Shown: piece by piece, positions 1-7,705 of the stretch
How the letters are laid out: each line of letters begins with the position of its first letter
Numbering within the stretch: the stretch's first letter is position 1
Assembly (NCBI GenBank): GCA_000436915.1
Contig: HF994135.1
Location: 1-17,875, forward strand
Length of the DNA: 17,875 nucleotides
Source: Prevotella sp. CAG:1092
GTDB taxonomy: Bacteria > Bacteroidota > Bacteroidia > Bacteroidales > Bacteroidaceae
Direction of reading: 5' to 3'
Program-made: the position numbers and the translations under genes
Notes under the pieces: model-generated
What the model saw: the letters and a program-made list of their open reading frames with translations, nothing else
What the model was told of the DNA's origin: nothing
The model's database searches: none

Positions 1-2
1 TG

Positions 3-87
3 CGGAGAGAGAGGGATTCGAACCCCCGGTACCTCTCAGTACGCCGGTTTTCAAGACCGGTGCATTCGACCACTCTGCCATCTCTCC
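3..87 (-). tRNA. tRNA-Ser (anticodon UGA)
   Basis: Read on the minus strand, the sequence folds as a class II tRNA. The acceptor arm GGAGAGA (positions 81-87) pairs with TCTCTCC (positions 4-10), and G is the discriminator base, as is usual for tRNA-Ser. The D-arm region GCAGAGTGG is present. The anticodon stem ACCGG/CCGGT encloses loop CTTGAAA with anticodon TGA. A long variable arm (GTACTGAGAGGTACC) and the T-arm motif GGTTCGAATCC follow. The long variable arm together with the UGA anticodon identifies serine. The bases beyond the discriminator read CA up to the window edge, so it cannot be told whether a CCA end is encoded. Confidence 0.97.
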
Positions 88-129
88 GATTCAGTCGGAT
101 GACTATAGCTTGGTTTCTTAAAGCGAGTG

Positions 130-161
130 CAAAAGTAATGCTTTATATTGAATTGCGCAAA
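130..161 (-). promoter_or_regulatory. Bacteroidota-type promoter of tRNA-Ser
   Basis: On the minus strand a perfect -7 motif TACTTTTG (TAnnTTTG, positions 130-137) is preceded by TTTG (158-161) with a 20-nt spacer. This matches the -33/-7 layout used by the Bacteroidota primary sigma factor. Transcription would start roughly 5-8 nt downstream, about 35 nt before the tRNA. Confidence 0.7.
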
Positions 162-271
162 TGTTTCAGCAAAAAAGTTTCTGTATTTAATATCTGTTAA
201 CAATATGTACCTTATTATATTATATATAGAGCATCGATAAGGCATATTCTTGAAGAAAAACACCGTAATAG

Positions 272-302
272 TTGGCAGATTAAAAAGAAACAGATAATTT
301 TG
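272..302 (+). promoter_or_regulatory. Bacteroidota-type promoter of the methyltransferase gene
   Basis: The -7 motif TAATTTTG (295-302) fits TAnnTTTG, with TTG (272-274) placed 20 nt upstream as the -33 element. The predicted start lies near 308-310, leaving a leader of about 65 nt before the ATG of the methyltransferase. The assignment rests on motif match and spacing only. Confidence 0.55.
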
Positions 303-374
303 TGTGCACATTCTGAAGATATGGATACATTCACTCTAAGACAAATAATAATATAAAACGAACAATAACCCATT

Positions 375-1148
375 ATGGCATTATCCAATATAGAGAAACA
401 TTATAATAAGCACCCTGAAGATAAACGACTACTGCGTAGACACGGCATCGTTGAGTTCCAAACCACCATGTATCATCTTCATCGCTTCCTCAAGCCTGGC
501 TATCAGCTGCTCGATATAGGTGCAGGCACAGGACGCTACACCTCAGCCCTCATGGCTGAAGGCTATGATGTAAAAGCCGTAGAACTCGTGAAGCGCAACA
601 TTAATGTGTTTCTTGAGCGTGAGCCTACAGCCAATGTAGTGCAAGGCGATGCCAGAAACATGCCATTCATTCCTACAGATTCAGCAGACCTAACACTCCT
701 TCTCGGTCCGCTCTATCATCTCATGGGCGACGACGAAAAGCTTAAGGCACTCAACGAGGCTAAGCGTGTCACCAAGTCTGGTGGACTAATCTTCGTAGCC
801 TATCTTATGAACGAATATAGCATTCTGTCTTACTGTTTTGACGAAGACAGAATAAGCGACTTGTTGGAAAAAGGACTTGTCGACCGCAACTTCCATATTC
901 AAGCACAGCCTGACGAACTCTACGACTATGTGCGCATTGACGATATCAACCGTCTAAATCAAGCCGCAGGTCTTGAGCGAGTTACTATCTTTTCTCCCGA
1001 TGGTGCTTCCGATTACATGCGTACCCGCCTTAACCGTATGAGCGACGAAACCTTCGCCCTTTTCATAGAATATCAAAAGACCATCTCTGAGCGTCCTGAC
1101 CTCATAGGTGCAGGCAGCCATGTGGTAGATGTTGTTAGGGTAGGGTAG
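375..1148 (+). CDS. Class I SAM-dependent methyltransferase (Methyltransf_11/25-like)
   Basis: This is a 257-residue soluble protein with the Rossmann methyltransferase pattern. Motif I is LLDIGAGTGRY (residues 45-55, S-adenosylmethionine binding). The acidic end of beta-2 is E70 in AVELVKRN, followed by a VVQGDARNMPF segment with D82 near the adenine and a motif IV-like LLLGPLYHL (98-106). The C-terminal part (about 150-257) probably binds the acceptor, but no substrate can be named; small-molecule or natural-product methylation is as likely as any other role. It has no signal peptide or membrane segment. It has its own promoter and appears monocistronic: the next gene on this strand is 411 bp away. 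The ATG start is preceded by an A-rich leader, which is normal for this phylum. The family assignment is firm; the substrate is unknown. Confidence 0.9.
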   Translation: MALSNIEKHYNKHPEDKRLLRRHGIVEFQTTMYHLHRFLKPGYQLLDIGAGTGRYTSALMAEGYDVKAVELVKRNINVFLEREPTANVVQGDARNMPFIPTDSADLTLLLGPLYHLMGDDEKLKALNEAKRVTKSGGLIFVAYLMNEYSILSYCFDEDRISDLLEKGLVDRNFHIQAQPDELYDYVRIDDINRLNQAAGLERVTIFSPDGASDYMRTRLNRMSDETFALFIEYQKTISERPDLIGAGSHVVDVVRVG

Positions 1149-1218
1149 TGTATTCTTTATGTAAGAGTGGGGCATGTATATTACAAAATTTAGCCTCATA
1201 TTTATGTTTGAAATTATC

Positions 1219-1306
1219 TTTGATAGCAGTCAAAGATACGTTTGATAGTAAGCAAAGATACATTTGATAGCTATCAAAGCAACATTTGATAGTAAGCATA
1301 GATAGA
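1219..1306 (+). repeat. Four-unit imperfect tandem repeat, 22-bp period
   Basis: Four adjacent 22-bp units begin at 1219, 1241, 1263 and 1285. Each starts with TTTGATAG, and most carry CAAAG in the middle followed by ATAC or AACA. Unit 3 contains a perfect 16-bp palindrome, TTTGATAGCTATCAAA (1263-1278); the other units hold decayed versions of it. The dyads could be operator-like sites for a dimeric regulator, but no regulator is implied by the sequence. Confidence 0.85.
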
Positions 1307-1326
1307 ATGCAGCTTGGTTTTTCATC

Positions 1327-1392
1327 GATATATGTAGGGTGAAATATTGATATATGTTGGGTGAAATATCGAAGGAGGTAGGGTGAAAAAAC
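1327..1392 (+). repeat. Three-unit imperfect tandem repeat, 22-bp period
   Basis: Three 22-bp units begin at 1327, 1349 and 1371. They share the core TAGGGTGAAA or TTGGGTGAAA at the same offset. The first two differ at only two positions; the third is more diverged on its left side. The unit is unrelated in sequence to the array 20 bp upstream but has the same period. Confidence 0.8.
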
Positions 1393-1502
1393 GGTCTATG
1401 TCCTATTATAGTTTGATAATGTACTGATGATTATATCTTTTTAGCTGATGTTGAATGCTAAAATAATAAAAGGGAAAATATGAACAACTTCTGATATTTT
1501 AT

Positions 1503-1537
1503 GAATATACCTATATGGCTAATAGTCAGTAACTTTG
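1503..1537 (+). promoter_or_regulatory. Promoter of the efflux operon
   Basis: TAACTTTG (1530-1537) is a perfect TAnnTTTG -7 element located 22 bp before the TolC start codon, which gives a leader of only about 15 nt. I see no good TTTG -33 element at the expected spacing, so the upstream half is weak and the promoter may need an activator. The AraC-type regulator encoded downstream is the natural candidate. Confidence 0.5.
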
Positions 1538-1559
1538 CAGCCGAAATATAATTATAGGT

Positions 1560-2882
1560 ATGAAAAAAATATTGTTCACAATTTCTTTAGCGCTTCTTTT
1601 TAGCTACTCTATGGCACAAGAAACGCTATCCTTAGGGCAATGCCTGCAGATGGGCATTGACCGAAATCTGAATTTGAAAACTTACGAGGGCAATGTGCTT
1701 AAGGGTAAGCATAATGTAAGTGAAAATCGTTCGCGCCTGTTGCCACAAATAAATATAGGTGCAGGACTTAATGATAATTTTACTCCTCCTGTTTCTGTTA
1801 CTGATGGCTCGGCATATGGCAAGCCTTATAATGTTACCAAGACTCTGCAATACAACTCTTCGGCAAGCATACAGTTGCAGATGCCACTATATAGCCAAAC
1901 AGCGCTAACGGCATTGAGCATCTCGAAGACGCTGGATCAGCTCAATACCCTGTCGTATGCTAAAGCCAAGGAAGACTTGATAGTGCAGATTAGTCAAATG
2001 TATTATCTTGCTCAGAACACCGAGGAACAGATAGGCATAATCAAGGATAACATCAAGCGATTGGAGGAATTGCGCGACATCACTCAGGCTTTCCACGACA
2101 ACGATATGGCACTGGGAGTGGATGTGAAGCGTGTGAATGTGAATCTTGAGAACCTCAGCGTGCAGTATGATAATGCTAAGGCTATGCTCACTCAGCAGTA
2201 TAATATGCTGAAGTATGTTATCGACTATCCTGCCGACAAGGATATTATTGTAGAAAAGGCTAATATTGAGCAGATTGATATGGCTGCATTGTCGGGACTT
2301 AACGAAAATCTTAACGAACTGCAGTTGCTGCGCACCCAGCAGACTTTGGCTGAACAGCAGAAGAAATTGGCTAAGGATGGCTATTTGCCTACGTTGGCAC
2401 TTACTGGCAACTGGACATATTCGGCTTTCACCGACAAGATAGAACATTGGTTCCATTCTGGAGAGTCAAATCATTGGTATAAGTCGAATGGCATTGGAAT
2501 CTCGTTGCGCATTCCTGTCTTTGATGGTTTCGAGAAGCGCTCTAAGATTAGAAAGGCGCAGGTGGATGTAGATAATGCTAAGTTGCAGTATGAGAATGCA
2601 CTGAAAGGTATGCAAACACAATATGCTAATGCTGTGAACGACCTTGCCAACAATCAGCGTAACTTTAGCAAGCAACGCGACAACTATCTGCTGGCAGAGG
2701 ATGTCTATAAGGTTACGAGCGACAGATATCGCGAGGGTATAGCATCGATGACTGAGGTGTTGCAAGACGAAATGAGCATGAGCGATGCTCAAAATAATTA
2801 TCTAACAGCTCATTTCAACTATCAGGTGTCGAACCTCACACTATTAAAGCTCACAGGTCAATTAGAGAAACTGATAAAATAA
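1560..2882 (+). CDS. TolC-family outer membrane efflux channel
   Basis: This 440-residue protein starts with a typical signal peptide (MKKILFTISLALLFSYSMA, cleavage before Q20). Two outer-membrane-efflux-protein repeats follow, consisting of long amphipathic helices (about 130-215 and 335-410) and beta segments such as SASIQLQMPLY and NGIGISLRIPVFDG. The second of these is the classic strand of the TolC family before its second helical hairpin. The length is normal. It should form the trimeric outer-membrane duct of a tripartite pump. It is first in an operon: 27 bp separate it from the adaptor gene, and the MFS pump follows directly. The exported substrate cannot be read from sequence. Confidence 0.93.
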   Translation: MKKILFTISLALLFSYSMAQETLSLGQCLQMGIDRNLNLKTYEGNVLKGKHNVSENRSRLLPQINIGAGLNDNFTPPVSVTDGSAYGKPYNVTKTLQYNSSASIQLQMPLYSQTALTALSISKTLDQLNTLSYAKAKEDLIVQISQMYYLAQNTEEQIGIIKDNIKRLEELRDITQAFHDNDMALGVDVKRVNVNLENLSVQYDNAKAMLTQQYNMLKYVIDYPADKDIIVEKANIEQIDMAALSGLNENLNELQLLRTQQTLAEQQKKLAKDGYLPTLALTGNWTYSAFTDKIEHWFHSGESNHWYKSNGIGISLRIPVFDGFEKRSKIRKAQVDVDNAKLQYENALKGMQTQYANAVNDLANNQRNFSKQRDNYLLAEDVYKVTSDRYREGIASMTEVLQDEMSMSDAQNNYLTAHFNYQVSNLTLLKLTGQLEKLIK

Positions 2883-2909
2883 TTCGCACATTATAATATA
2901 TATACAACA

Positions 2910-4031
2910 ATGGAAACAAATAACAATAATAATATAAATGGTAATAATGGCGACCAGACTAATCAGTCGTCGCACGAAGTAACAGCTAAACAGCTTAAGC
3001 GTCAGCGCATACGCCAAATTGTGGTGAGCCTTATTGGTGTTGCTATTCTGGTTTGGGGAATAGTAGAGGTGGTATGCCTGTTTATGGACTATAAGTCGAA
3101 CGAGAAGAGTGACGATGCTCAGGTGGAGCAGTATATATCGCCAGTGAATATGCGTGCATCGGGATATATCAAGAAGATATATTTCAAGGAGCATCAGGAT
3201 GTTAAGAAGGGCGATACTCTCTTGGTTCTCGACGATCGTGAATATCGCATTCGTGTGATGGAAGCCGAGGCTGCACTCAAGGATGCTATGGCAGGAGCCA
3301 ACGTGGTAGACGCATCGCTGCAGACCACTCAGACTTCGGCTACTGTATATGAGGCATCGATAGCAGAGATTGAAATCAGATTGGCTAAGCTCGAGAAAGA
3401 CCGTCAGCGCTATCAGAATCTTGTGGCTCGCAATGCTGCTACACCAATTCAGCTTGAGCAGATAGAGACAGAATATAACGCTACGAAGAAGAAACTCGAT
3501 GCTGCTCGCCGTCAGCAGAAGGCAGCATACTCTGGAGTAAACGAGGTGCAGACCAGAAAGAAGAATACTGCTGCAGCTATTGAGCGTGCGCAGGCTGCGC
3601 TTGAGATGGCAAAGCTCAATTTGTCGTATTGCGTGGTTACAGCACCATGCGATGGTAAGTTGGGTCGCAGAGCATTGGAGGAGGGTCAGCTGGTGAATGC
3701 TGGTCAGACCATCACTTATATCATGCCAGATACTCAGAAGTGGGTTATTGCCAACTATAAGGAAACTCAGGTAGAGAACCTGCATGTTGGACAAAAGGTG
3801 ATAATGACAGTAGACGCTTTCGAGGGTAAGGAGTTCGAGGGCAAGATTACTGCCATTTCAGGTGCTACAGGCTCGAAATATTCTCTTGTGCCTACCGACA
3901 ATTCAGCAGGCAACTTTGTGAAGATTCAGCAGCGTGTGCCTGTGAGAATAGAGTTTGTAGGAATATCTAAGGAAGACAACAATAAGTTGGCTGCCGGAAT
4001 GATGGTTGTTGTAAAGGCTCAACTTAAGTAA
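2910..4031 (+). CDS. HlyD/EmrA-type periplasmic adaptor subunit
   Basis: This is a 373-residue membrane-fusion protein. A polar N-terminus rich in Asn (1-25) is followed by one membrane anchor (about 33-58, VVSLIGVAILVWGIVEVVCL). The first half of the biotinyl-lipoyl fold comes next (about 70-108, with the strand SGYIKKIYFKEHQDVKKGD). A coiled-coil alpha-hairpin (about 112-230) follows, then the second lipoyl half (NLSYCVVTAPCDGKLG) and a beta-barrel (WVIANYKETQVENLHVGQKV). The MRASGYI and VTAPCDG motifs are characteristic of the EmrA/HlyD_D23 group that works with MFS pumps. It should bridge the inner-membrane pump and the TolC-like channel encoded on either side. Its stop codon abuts the ATG of the pump gene, so translation is probably coupled. 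Confidence 0.93.
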   Translation: METNNNNNINGNNGDQTNQSSHEVTAKQLKRQRIRQIVVSLIGVAILVWGIVEVVCLFMDYKSNEKSDDAQVEQYISPVNMRASGYIKKIYFKEHQDVKKGDTLLVLDDREYRIRVMEAEAALKDAMAGANVVDASLQTTQTSATVYEASIAEIEIRLAKLEKDRQRYQNLVARNAATPIQLEQIETEYNATKKKLDAARRQQKAAYSGVNEVQTRKKNTAAAIERAQAALEMAKLNLSYCVVTAPCDGKLGRRALEEGQLVNAGQTITYIMPDTQKWVIANYKETQVENLHVGQKVIMTVDAFEGKEFEGKITAISGATGSKYSLVPTDNSAGNFVKIQQRVPVRIEFVGISKEDNNKLAAGMMVVVKAQLK

Positions 4032-5729
4032 ATGACACAAGCAGAGGTATTTACGGCAGTACCAGAACATCTGCCAAAGAATTTTCCGTTTTATAACTGG
4101 GTGCCAAAGCCCCTTGGCATCGCCTTCCTCGTCATTCTTTTCATACCTATCATGACGGTAAGCGGTGCCTACACCGTAAACAGTAGTGAGATGGTGGGTG
4201 GGCTTGGCATTCAGTCGGAACATATTGCCTTCATTAGCTTCGTAACGTCGATAGGTATGGCTGCATTCTCACCATTCTTCTATTCGTTGGTGAGTGTGCG
4301 TCGACAAAAGTTGATGTCGCTGGTTGGCTTCTCGCTATTGGCTGTACAGAGCTATATCTGTGCCAATACCGATAGCCTGTTTATCTTGGCTCTCAACAGC
4401 CTTATAATGGGGTTTGTGCGACAGACCTTGCTGATGTGCACCCTCTTCACGCTCATTAAGTATGGCTTTGGCATTGAAGCCACACGCAACGTATCGCCAG
4501 GCAATGAGCCTACTGATGAAGCAGGATGGGACGCTCTCGACACCGAGAAGAAAGCAAGTCAGCCTATCATATATTTCTTCTTCATGCTCTTAGGACAGAT
4601 AGGAACATGGATAACAGCATGGTTTGCCTATAATTACCATTGGCAAATGGTTTACTACGCTATGCTTGGTGCCATCCTTGTGGCATTGCTTATCACGCTG
4701 GTGTGTATGCCATACAATCCATATCCTACTAAGCATTCGCCATTGTCGTTCTCTAAGTTTGGCAATGTGGTGGTATTTTGTATTATGTGTTGCTCGTTTG
4801 TTTATGTGACGGTATATGGCAAGACATACGACTGGTTTGACAATGCTTCAATATGTTGGGCTACGGTGATATGCGTGGTGTCTACATTGTTGTTTATATA
4901 TTTGGAGAAGACCCGTCGTTCGCCATACTTCATGCTCAAGGCATTTAAGTCGCGCAGCATTCAGGGTGGTATCTTGCTCTTTATCGGTTTGATGATATGC
5001 AACTCAAGCTCGATGTTGGTAAACATCTTTGTTGGCGTGGGCATGAAGACCGACCAAATTCAGATAGCAGCACTTGGCAACTGGGTGTTGGTGGGATATT
5101 TCATTGGATTGGTGACAATACTCATTCTCAACAACAAAGGTGTGCATTTTAAATGGTTCTTTGCCATGGGCTTTATACTGATAGGCGCAGCTTCGTTGTT
5201 TATGTATTTCGAGGTGCAGACAGATGGTATGCTTGAGCGCATGAAATGGCCTGTGATAATTCGTGCTACAGGAATGATGTTGCTGTATTCGCTTATTGCC
5301 GTGTATGCCAATCAGCGTATGCCATATAAATTGCTGTCTACATGGGTGTGCATAATGCTTACTGTACGTATGGTAATAGCTCCAGGTATTGGTTCTGCGC
5401 TGTATCAAACGGTGTTCCAATATCGTCAGCAATATTATATCACTCGATATGCCCACGACTATGATCGTACCAATATTGTTACTGCTACCACCTACGATCA
5501 AACGACTCGCGGTATGCAATATCAGGGCAAGAGCGAGACAGAGGCACAAAATATGGCAGCAATGTCTGCAAAGGGCAAAGTGCAGGTGCAAGCTACGCTT
5601 TCGGCAATAAAAGAAATGTCGGGGTGGACTATATATGCTTGCATCATCCTTGCAGGCTTGATGCTTGTGGTGCCATGGCCTAAGAGGGATATCTCGAAGG
5701 ATACTAAGGAGTGGTATTTGAATTATTAA
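4032..5729 (+). CDS. DHA2-type MFS multidrug efflux pump (EmrB-like)
   Basis: This 565-residue inner-membrane protein has about 14 hydrophobic segments by eye, from GIAFLVILFIPIMTVSGAY (about 29-47) to the last segment YACIILAGLMLVVPW (about 538-552). That number is typical of the 14-TM drug:H+ antiporter-2 group. A long polar stretch (about 455-535, rich in Y, Q, T and A) lies between the last two segments; DHA2 pumps have an extended loop at this place. A further polar loop with a GNEPTDEAGWDALDTEKK segment occurs near residue 160. The gene starts at the base after the adaptor's stop codon. With the adaptor and channel it forms an EmrAB-TolC-like tripartite exporter driven by the proton gradient. 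The substrate is unknown; drugs, bile salts or fatty acids are typical for the family. Confidence 0.92.
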   Translation: MTQAEVFTAVPEHLPKNFPFYNWVPKPLGIAFLVILFIPIMTVSGAYTVNSSEMVGGLGIQSEHIAFISFVTSIGMAAFSPFFYSLVSVRRQKLMSLVGFSLLAVQSYICANTDSLFILALNSLIMGFVRQTLLMCTLFTLIKYGFGIEATRNVSPGNEPTDEAGWDALDTEKKASQPIIYFFFMLLGQIGTWITAWFAYNYHWQMVYYAMLGAILVALLITLVCMPYNPYPTKHSPLSFSKFGNVVVFCIMCCSFVYVTVYGKTYDWFDNASICWATVICVVSTLLFIYLEKTRRSPYFMLKAFKSRSIQGGILLFIGLMICNSSSMLVNIFVGVGMKTDQIQIAALGNWVLVGYFIGLVTILILNNKGVHFKWFFAMGFILIGAASLFMYFEVQTDGMLERMKWPVIIRATGMMLLYSLIAVYANQRMPYKLLSTWVCIMLTVRMVIAPGIGSALYQTVFQYRQQYYITRYAHDYDRTNIVTATTYDQTTRGMQYQGKSETEAQNMAAMSAKGKVQVQATLSAIKEMSGWTIYACIILAGLMLVVPWPKRDISKDTKEWYLNY

Positions 5730-5752
5730 TAGTCTTATTTTGTTTATTGATT

Positions 5753-5760
5753 TATTTTTG
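5753..5760 (+). promoter_or_regulatory. Possible -7 element ahead of the AraC regulator
   Basis: TATTTTTG fits TAnnTTTG and lies about 50 bp before the preferred ATG of the regulator gene. The surroundings are T-rich and no TTTG stands at the right distance upstream, so a chance match is possible. The regulator may instead be read through from the efflux operon. Confidence 0.3.
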
Positions 5761-5811
5761 CTGTTTGGATTATTTTAGTTAATTTTGTCGCAAGATCAAA
5801 CGGCTGAAATA

Positions 5812-6681
5812 ATGAAGAATGGCAATAATGATATACATTTACTCGAACAGCAGATGGCCAATAATGAGGACATCTGCTGTTCGTGTGGTAATATAACCTC
5901 GTTTCCGAGGGCTTTTTTTGATAACTTTCATGTTGCTGATGTGGGCATTATTGTGTGTACATCAGGCACGTTTGCTTTTCGCTGCGAGGGTGAAGAATAT
6001 GCTGTTAGCATGGGCGAAACGGCATTCATATCGCGTGATGCTTATTTTTCTATCACACAGCATAACGACGATTGCGCTGTTGTGATAATATTCTATAGTG
6101 TAGACTCGATACGCGATATCTTGGGTAGCACTGTGGTGGGAATGAAGTTTATGGAGACTATGTATCCCAGAGCTTGCTGGGTGATGCATACTGGTCATGA
6201 GGACGAGCTTACGAAATATTCAGAGCTGTTGGCGGTAGGCAATAGCGACGATAATGTTTTTGCTGCCAATGAGCGTAAGTTGTTGTTGCTATCGCTGACT
6301 TATAGGTTATGTAGTATATTTCGTGAGCTGCTGAAAGATGGTGATAATGCGTCGAGCCGTAAACTTGGAACTTATATGCAGCTCATACAGCTTATTGACC
6401 AATATTATACCAAAGAGCGAGGAGTGAAGTTTTATGCTGACCAATTGTGTCTATCGCCAAAATATCTTACTATGTTAGTGAAGTCGGTATCTGGGAGTAG
6501 CGTGCAGCAGTTGGTATTCAAGGCAATAACAAAAAAGGCTATATCGCTTATCACAACTACTGATAAAAGTATTAAAGAGATTGCTGATATGCTTAATTTT
6601 CCGAACGCCTCAGCATTCGGTACATTCTTCAAAAAGCAAGTGGGAATGTCGCCTGTGAACTATAGGCAGAAGGAGGAATGA
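5812..6681 (+). CDS. AraC-family transcriptional regulator
   Basis: This is a 289-residue regulator from the ATG at 5812. An in-frame TTG at 5785 would add nine residues but is a poor start for this phylum. The N-terminal half (about 25-160) is a cupin-like sensor rich in Cys, Gly and aromatic residues (for example CTSGTFAFRCEGEEYAVSMGE). The C-terminal 100 residues hold the two helix-turn-helix units of AraC proteins. The first is FYADQLCLSPKYLTMLVKSVSG and the second is IKEIADMLNFPNASAFGTFF, followed by KKQVGMSPVNYRQ, a classic AraC signature ending. It lies 82 bp after the MFS pump gene on the same strand, so it is the likely regulator of the efflux operon; that link is inference. The effector is unknown. 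Confidence 0.9.
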   Translation: MKNGNNDIHLLEQQMANNEDICCSCGNITSFPRAFFDNFHVADVGIIVCTSGTFAFRCEGEEYAVSMGETAFISRDAYFSITQHNDDCAVVIIFYSVDSIRDILGSTVVGMKFMETMYPRACWVMHTGHEDELTKYSELLAVGNSDDNVFAANERKLLLLSLTYRLCSIFRELLKDGDNASSRKLGTYMQLIQLIDQYYTKERGVKFYADQLCLSPKYLTMLVKSVSGSSVQQLVFKAITKKAISLITTTDKSIKEIADMLNFPNASAFGTFFKKQVGMSPVNYRQKEE

Positions 6682-6765
6682 ATCGAAAATCATAAAACAT
6701 ATTAAGGATGTATAAAAATGATTGAGCATAATGGTATGATAACATTATGTTTGGTGATATTTTCG

Positions 6766-6784
6766 TATATTTGTGAGTCACAAA
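6766..6784 (+). promoter_or_regulatory. -7 element overlapped by a perfect 15-bp dyad
   Basis: TATATTTG (6766-6773) fits the Bacteroidota -7 consensus. It overlaps the perfect inverted repeat TTTGTGA-G-TCACAAA (6770-6784), which would cover the start point of transcription. This is the position of a repressor operator. It belongs to the transporter pseudogene starting at 6813. No -33 motif is visible at 19-21 bp. Confidence 0.45.
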
Positions 6785-6812
6785 CTTTTTATAATCTTAT
6801 TTTTTATTAATC

Positions 6813-7562
6813 ATGACCATAACTATAATTGTTTTAATTGTAACTATAGCCATGTTTATATGGGGTAGGGTGCGAGGCGATATTGTTGCCTTATCAGCCC
6901 TCATGGTACTTACAGCTACAGGTATTCTAACCACCAACGAAGCATTAAGCGGATTTTCATCGCCTATCGTCATTATGATGGTATGACTATTTGTGGTGGG
7001 TGGAGCCATACTGCAAACGGGATTGGCACAGACCGTAGGCAATAGCATTTCGCAATTGGCTAAAGGCAACGAGACAAGGGCTTTCATCTTTGTAGTGTAG
7101 GCAACCTCGTTTATCGGAGCTTTTGTGAGCAATACCGGAACTGTGGCAATAATGATGCCTATGTCTACAGTCTTAGAGAAGACAGGCGTGTCGCAGATAG
7201 TATCAGAGAATCTGGTTAGTAGCCTTGGAGCTATCGGACCATACGCATTGTTGGCAGGAATATATTTCACCACATCGCTCATGACGATGTTTATCAGCAA
7301 CACGGCAACAGCGGTATTGATGGCACCAATAGCATTTTCTGCAGCTCAGCAGATAGGAGTAAGTCCATATTCATTTATGTTTGCCGTTACCCTTGGTGCC
7401 AGCATGTGTTTTGCTTCGCCTTTCTCTACTCCGCCAAATGCTCTTGTGATGAAAGCCGGACGATACACCTTTATGGACTATGTATATGTAGGATTACCAC
7501 TACAAATCATAATAGGTATTGTGATGACATTCGTACTACCATTGCTATTCCCCTTTGCTTAG
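6813..7562 (+). pseudogene. Broken SLC13/DASS-family anion transporter gene
   Basis: One open frame from the ATG at 6813 encodes clear SLC13-like segments but is stopped twice, by TGA at 6984 (codon 58) and TAG at 7098 (codon 96). The N-terminal part (MTITIIVLIVTIAMFIWGR, then ALSGFSSPIVIMM and LFVVGGAILQTGLA) matches the first helices of the family. The part from about codon 105 jumps from the N-half signature SNTGTVAIMMP straight into the C-half signature LEKTGVSQIVSENL. It then continues through FISNTATAVLMAPIA and FASPFSTPPNALVM to the normal C-terminus. Only 249 codons remain where relatives have about 450-600, so the middle, including any RCK_C domains, has been lost in frame. The 3' piece (7125-7562, 145 codons) is open and may be annotated as a short protein, but it cannot be a complete transporter. 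Confidence 0.85.
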
Positions 7563-7578
7563 GGGAATAGCTTTTTTT
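7545..7578 (+). terminator. Strong intrinsic terminator
   Basis: A perfect 9-bp stem CTATTCCCC (7545-7553) / GGGGAATAG (7562-7570) with an 8-nt loop is followed by C and seven T residues. The stop codon of the transporter remnant (7560-7562) lies in the loop and the first base of the right arm. It ends plus-strand transcription where the converging minus-strand genes finish. It lacks a T tract for the minus strand. Confidence 0.9.
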
Positions 7579-7591
7579 ATAATAGTACTTT

Positions 7592-7617
7592 CTTTATTGG
7601 CTATCTTTATTGGCTAT
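7592..7617 (+). repeat. Perfect 13-bp tandem duplication
   Basis: CTTTATTGGCTAT occurs twice head to tail (7592-7604 and 7605-7617). The second copy runs into an inverted repeat, GGCTATA (7612-7618) / TATAGCC (7626-7632), with a 7-nt loop. That hairpin lies 3' of the minus-strand pectinesterase gene and might act as a weak transcript end, but it has no U tract on that strand. Confidence 0.75.
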
Positions 7618-7628
7618 ATGTTTATTAT

Positions 7629-7705
7629 AGCCTCTTATTTCATCAAAGCTTTGTTCTTATTTCGCTATAGCTTTGTTCTTATTTCACCATAGCCTTTGTT
7701 CTACC
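7629..7705 (-). repeat. 22-bp-period tandem array spanning the end of the pectinesterase gene
   Basis: Two near-identical 22-bp units, 7647-7668 and 7669-7690, share their first 17 bases, beginning AGCTTTGTTCTTATTTC. They are flanked by a shortened unit (7629-7646, 4-nt deletion) and a partial one (7691-7705). The stop codon of the minus-strand pectinesterase gene (7679-7681) lies inside one unit. The array therefore looks like outward duplication of the last codons plus stop. Each unit carries the same GAAATAAGA on the minus strand. Confidence 0.75.

Larger units (their letters stand above)
1149..1559. other. Non-coding gap with two 22-bp-period arrays and the efflux-operon promoter
   Basis: No credible coding sequence occurs here. 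The stretch holds two separate imperfect tandem arrays (1219-1306 and 1327-1392, listed individually) and the promoter just before the TolC gene. Between 1393 and 1529 the DNA is AT-rich and I see no further structured element. No clear intrinsic terminator follows the methyltransferase stop codon. Confidence 0.7.

Noticed and set aside
1219..1392. Possible CRISPR-like array
   Set aside because: The 22-bp units follow each other without unique spacers and are degenerate, and no cas-like gene is present.
5785..5811. TTG start for the AraC regulator, adding nine residues
   Set aside because: TTG starts are rare in this phylum, the extra residues match no conserved part of the family, and an in-frame ATG at 5812 is available.
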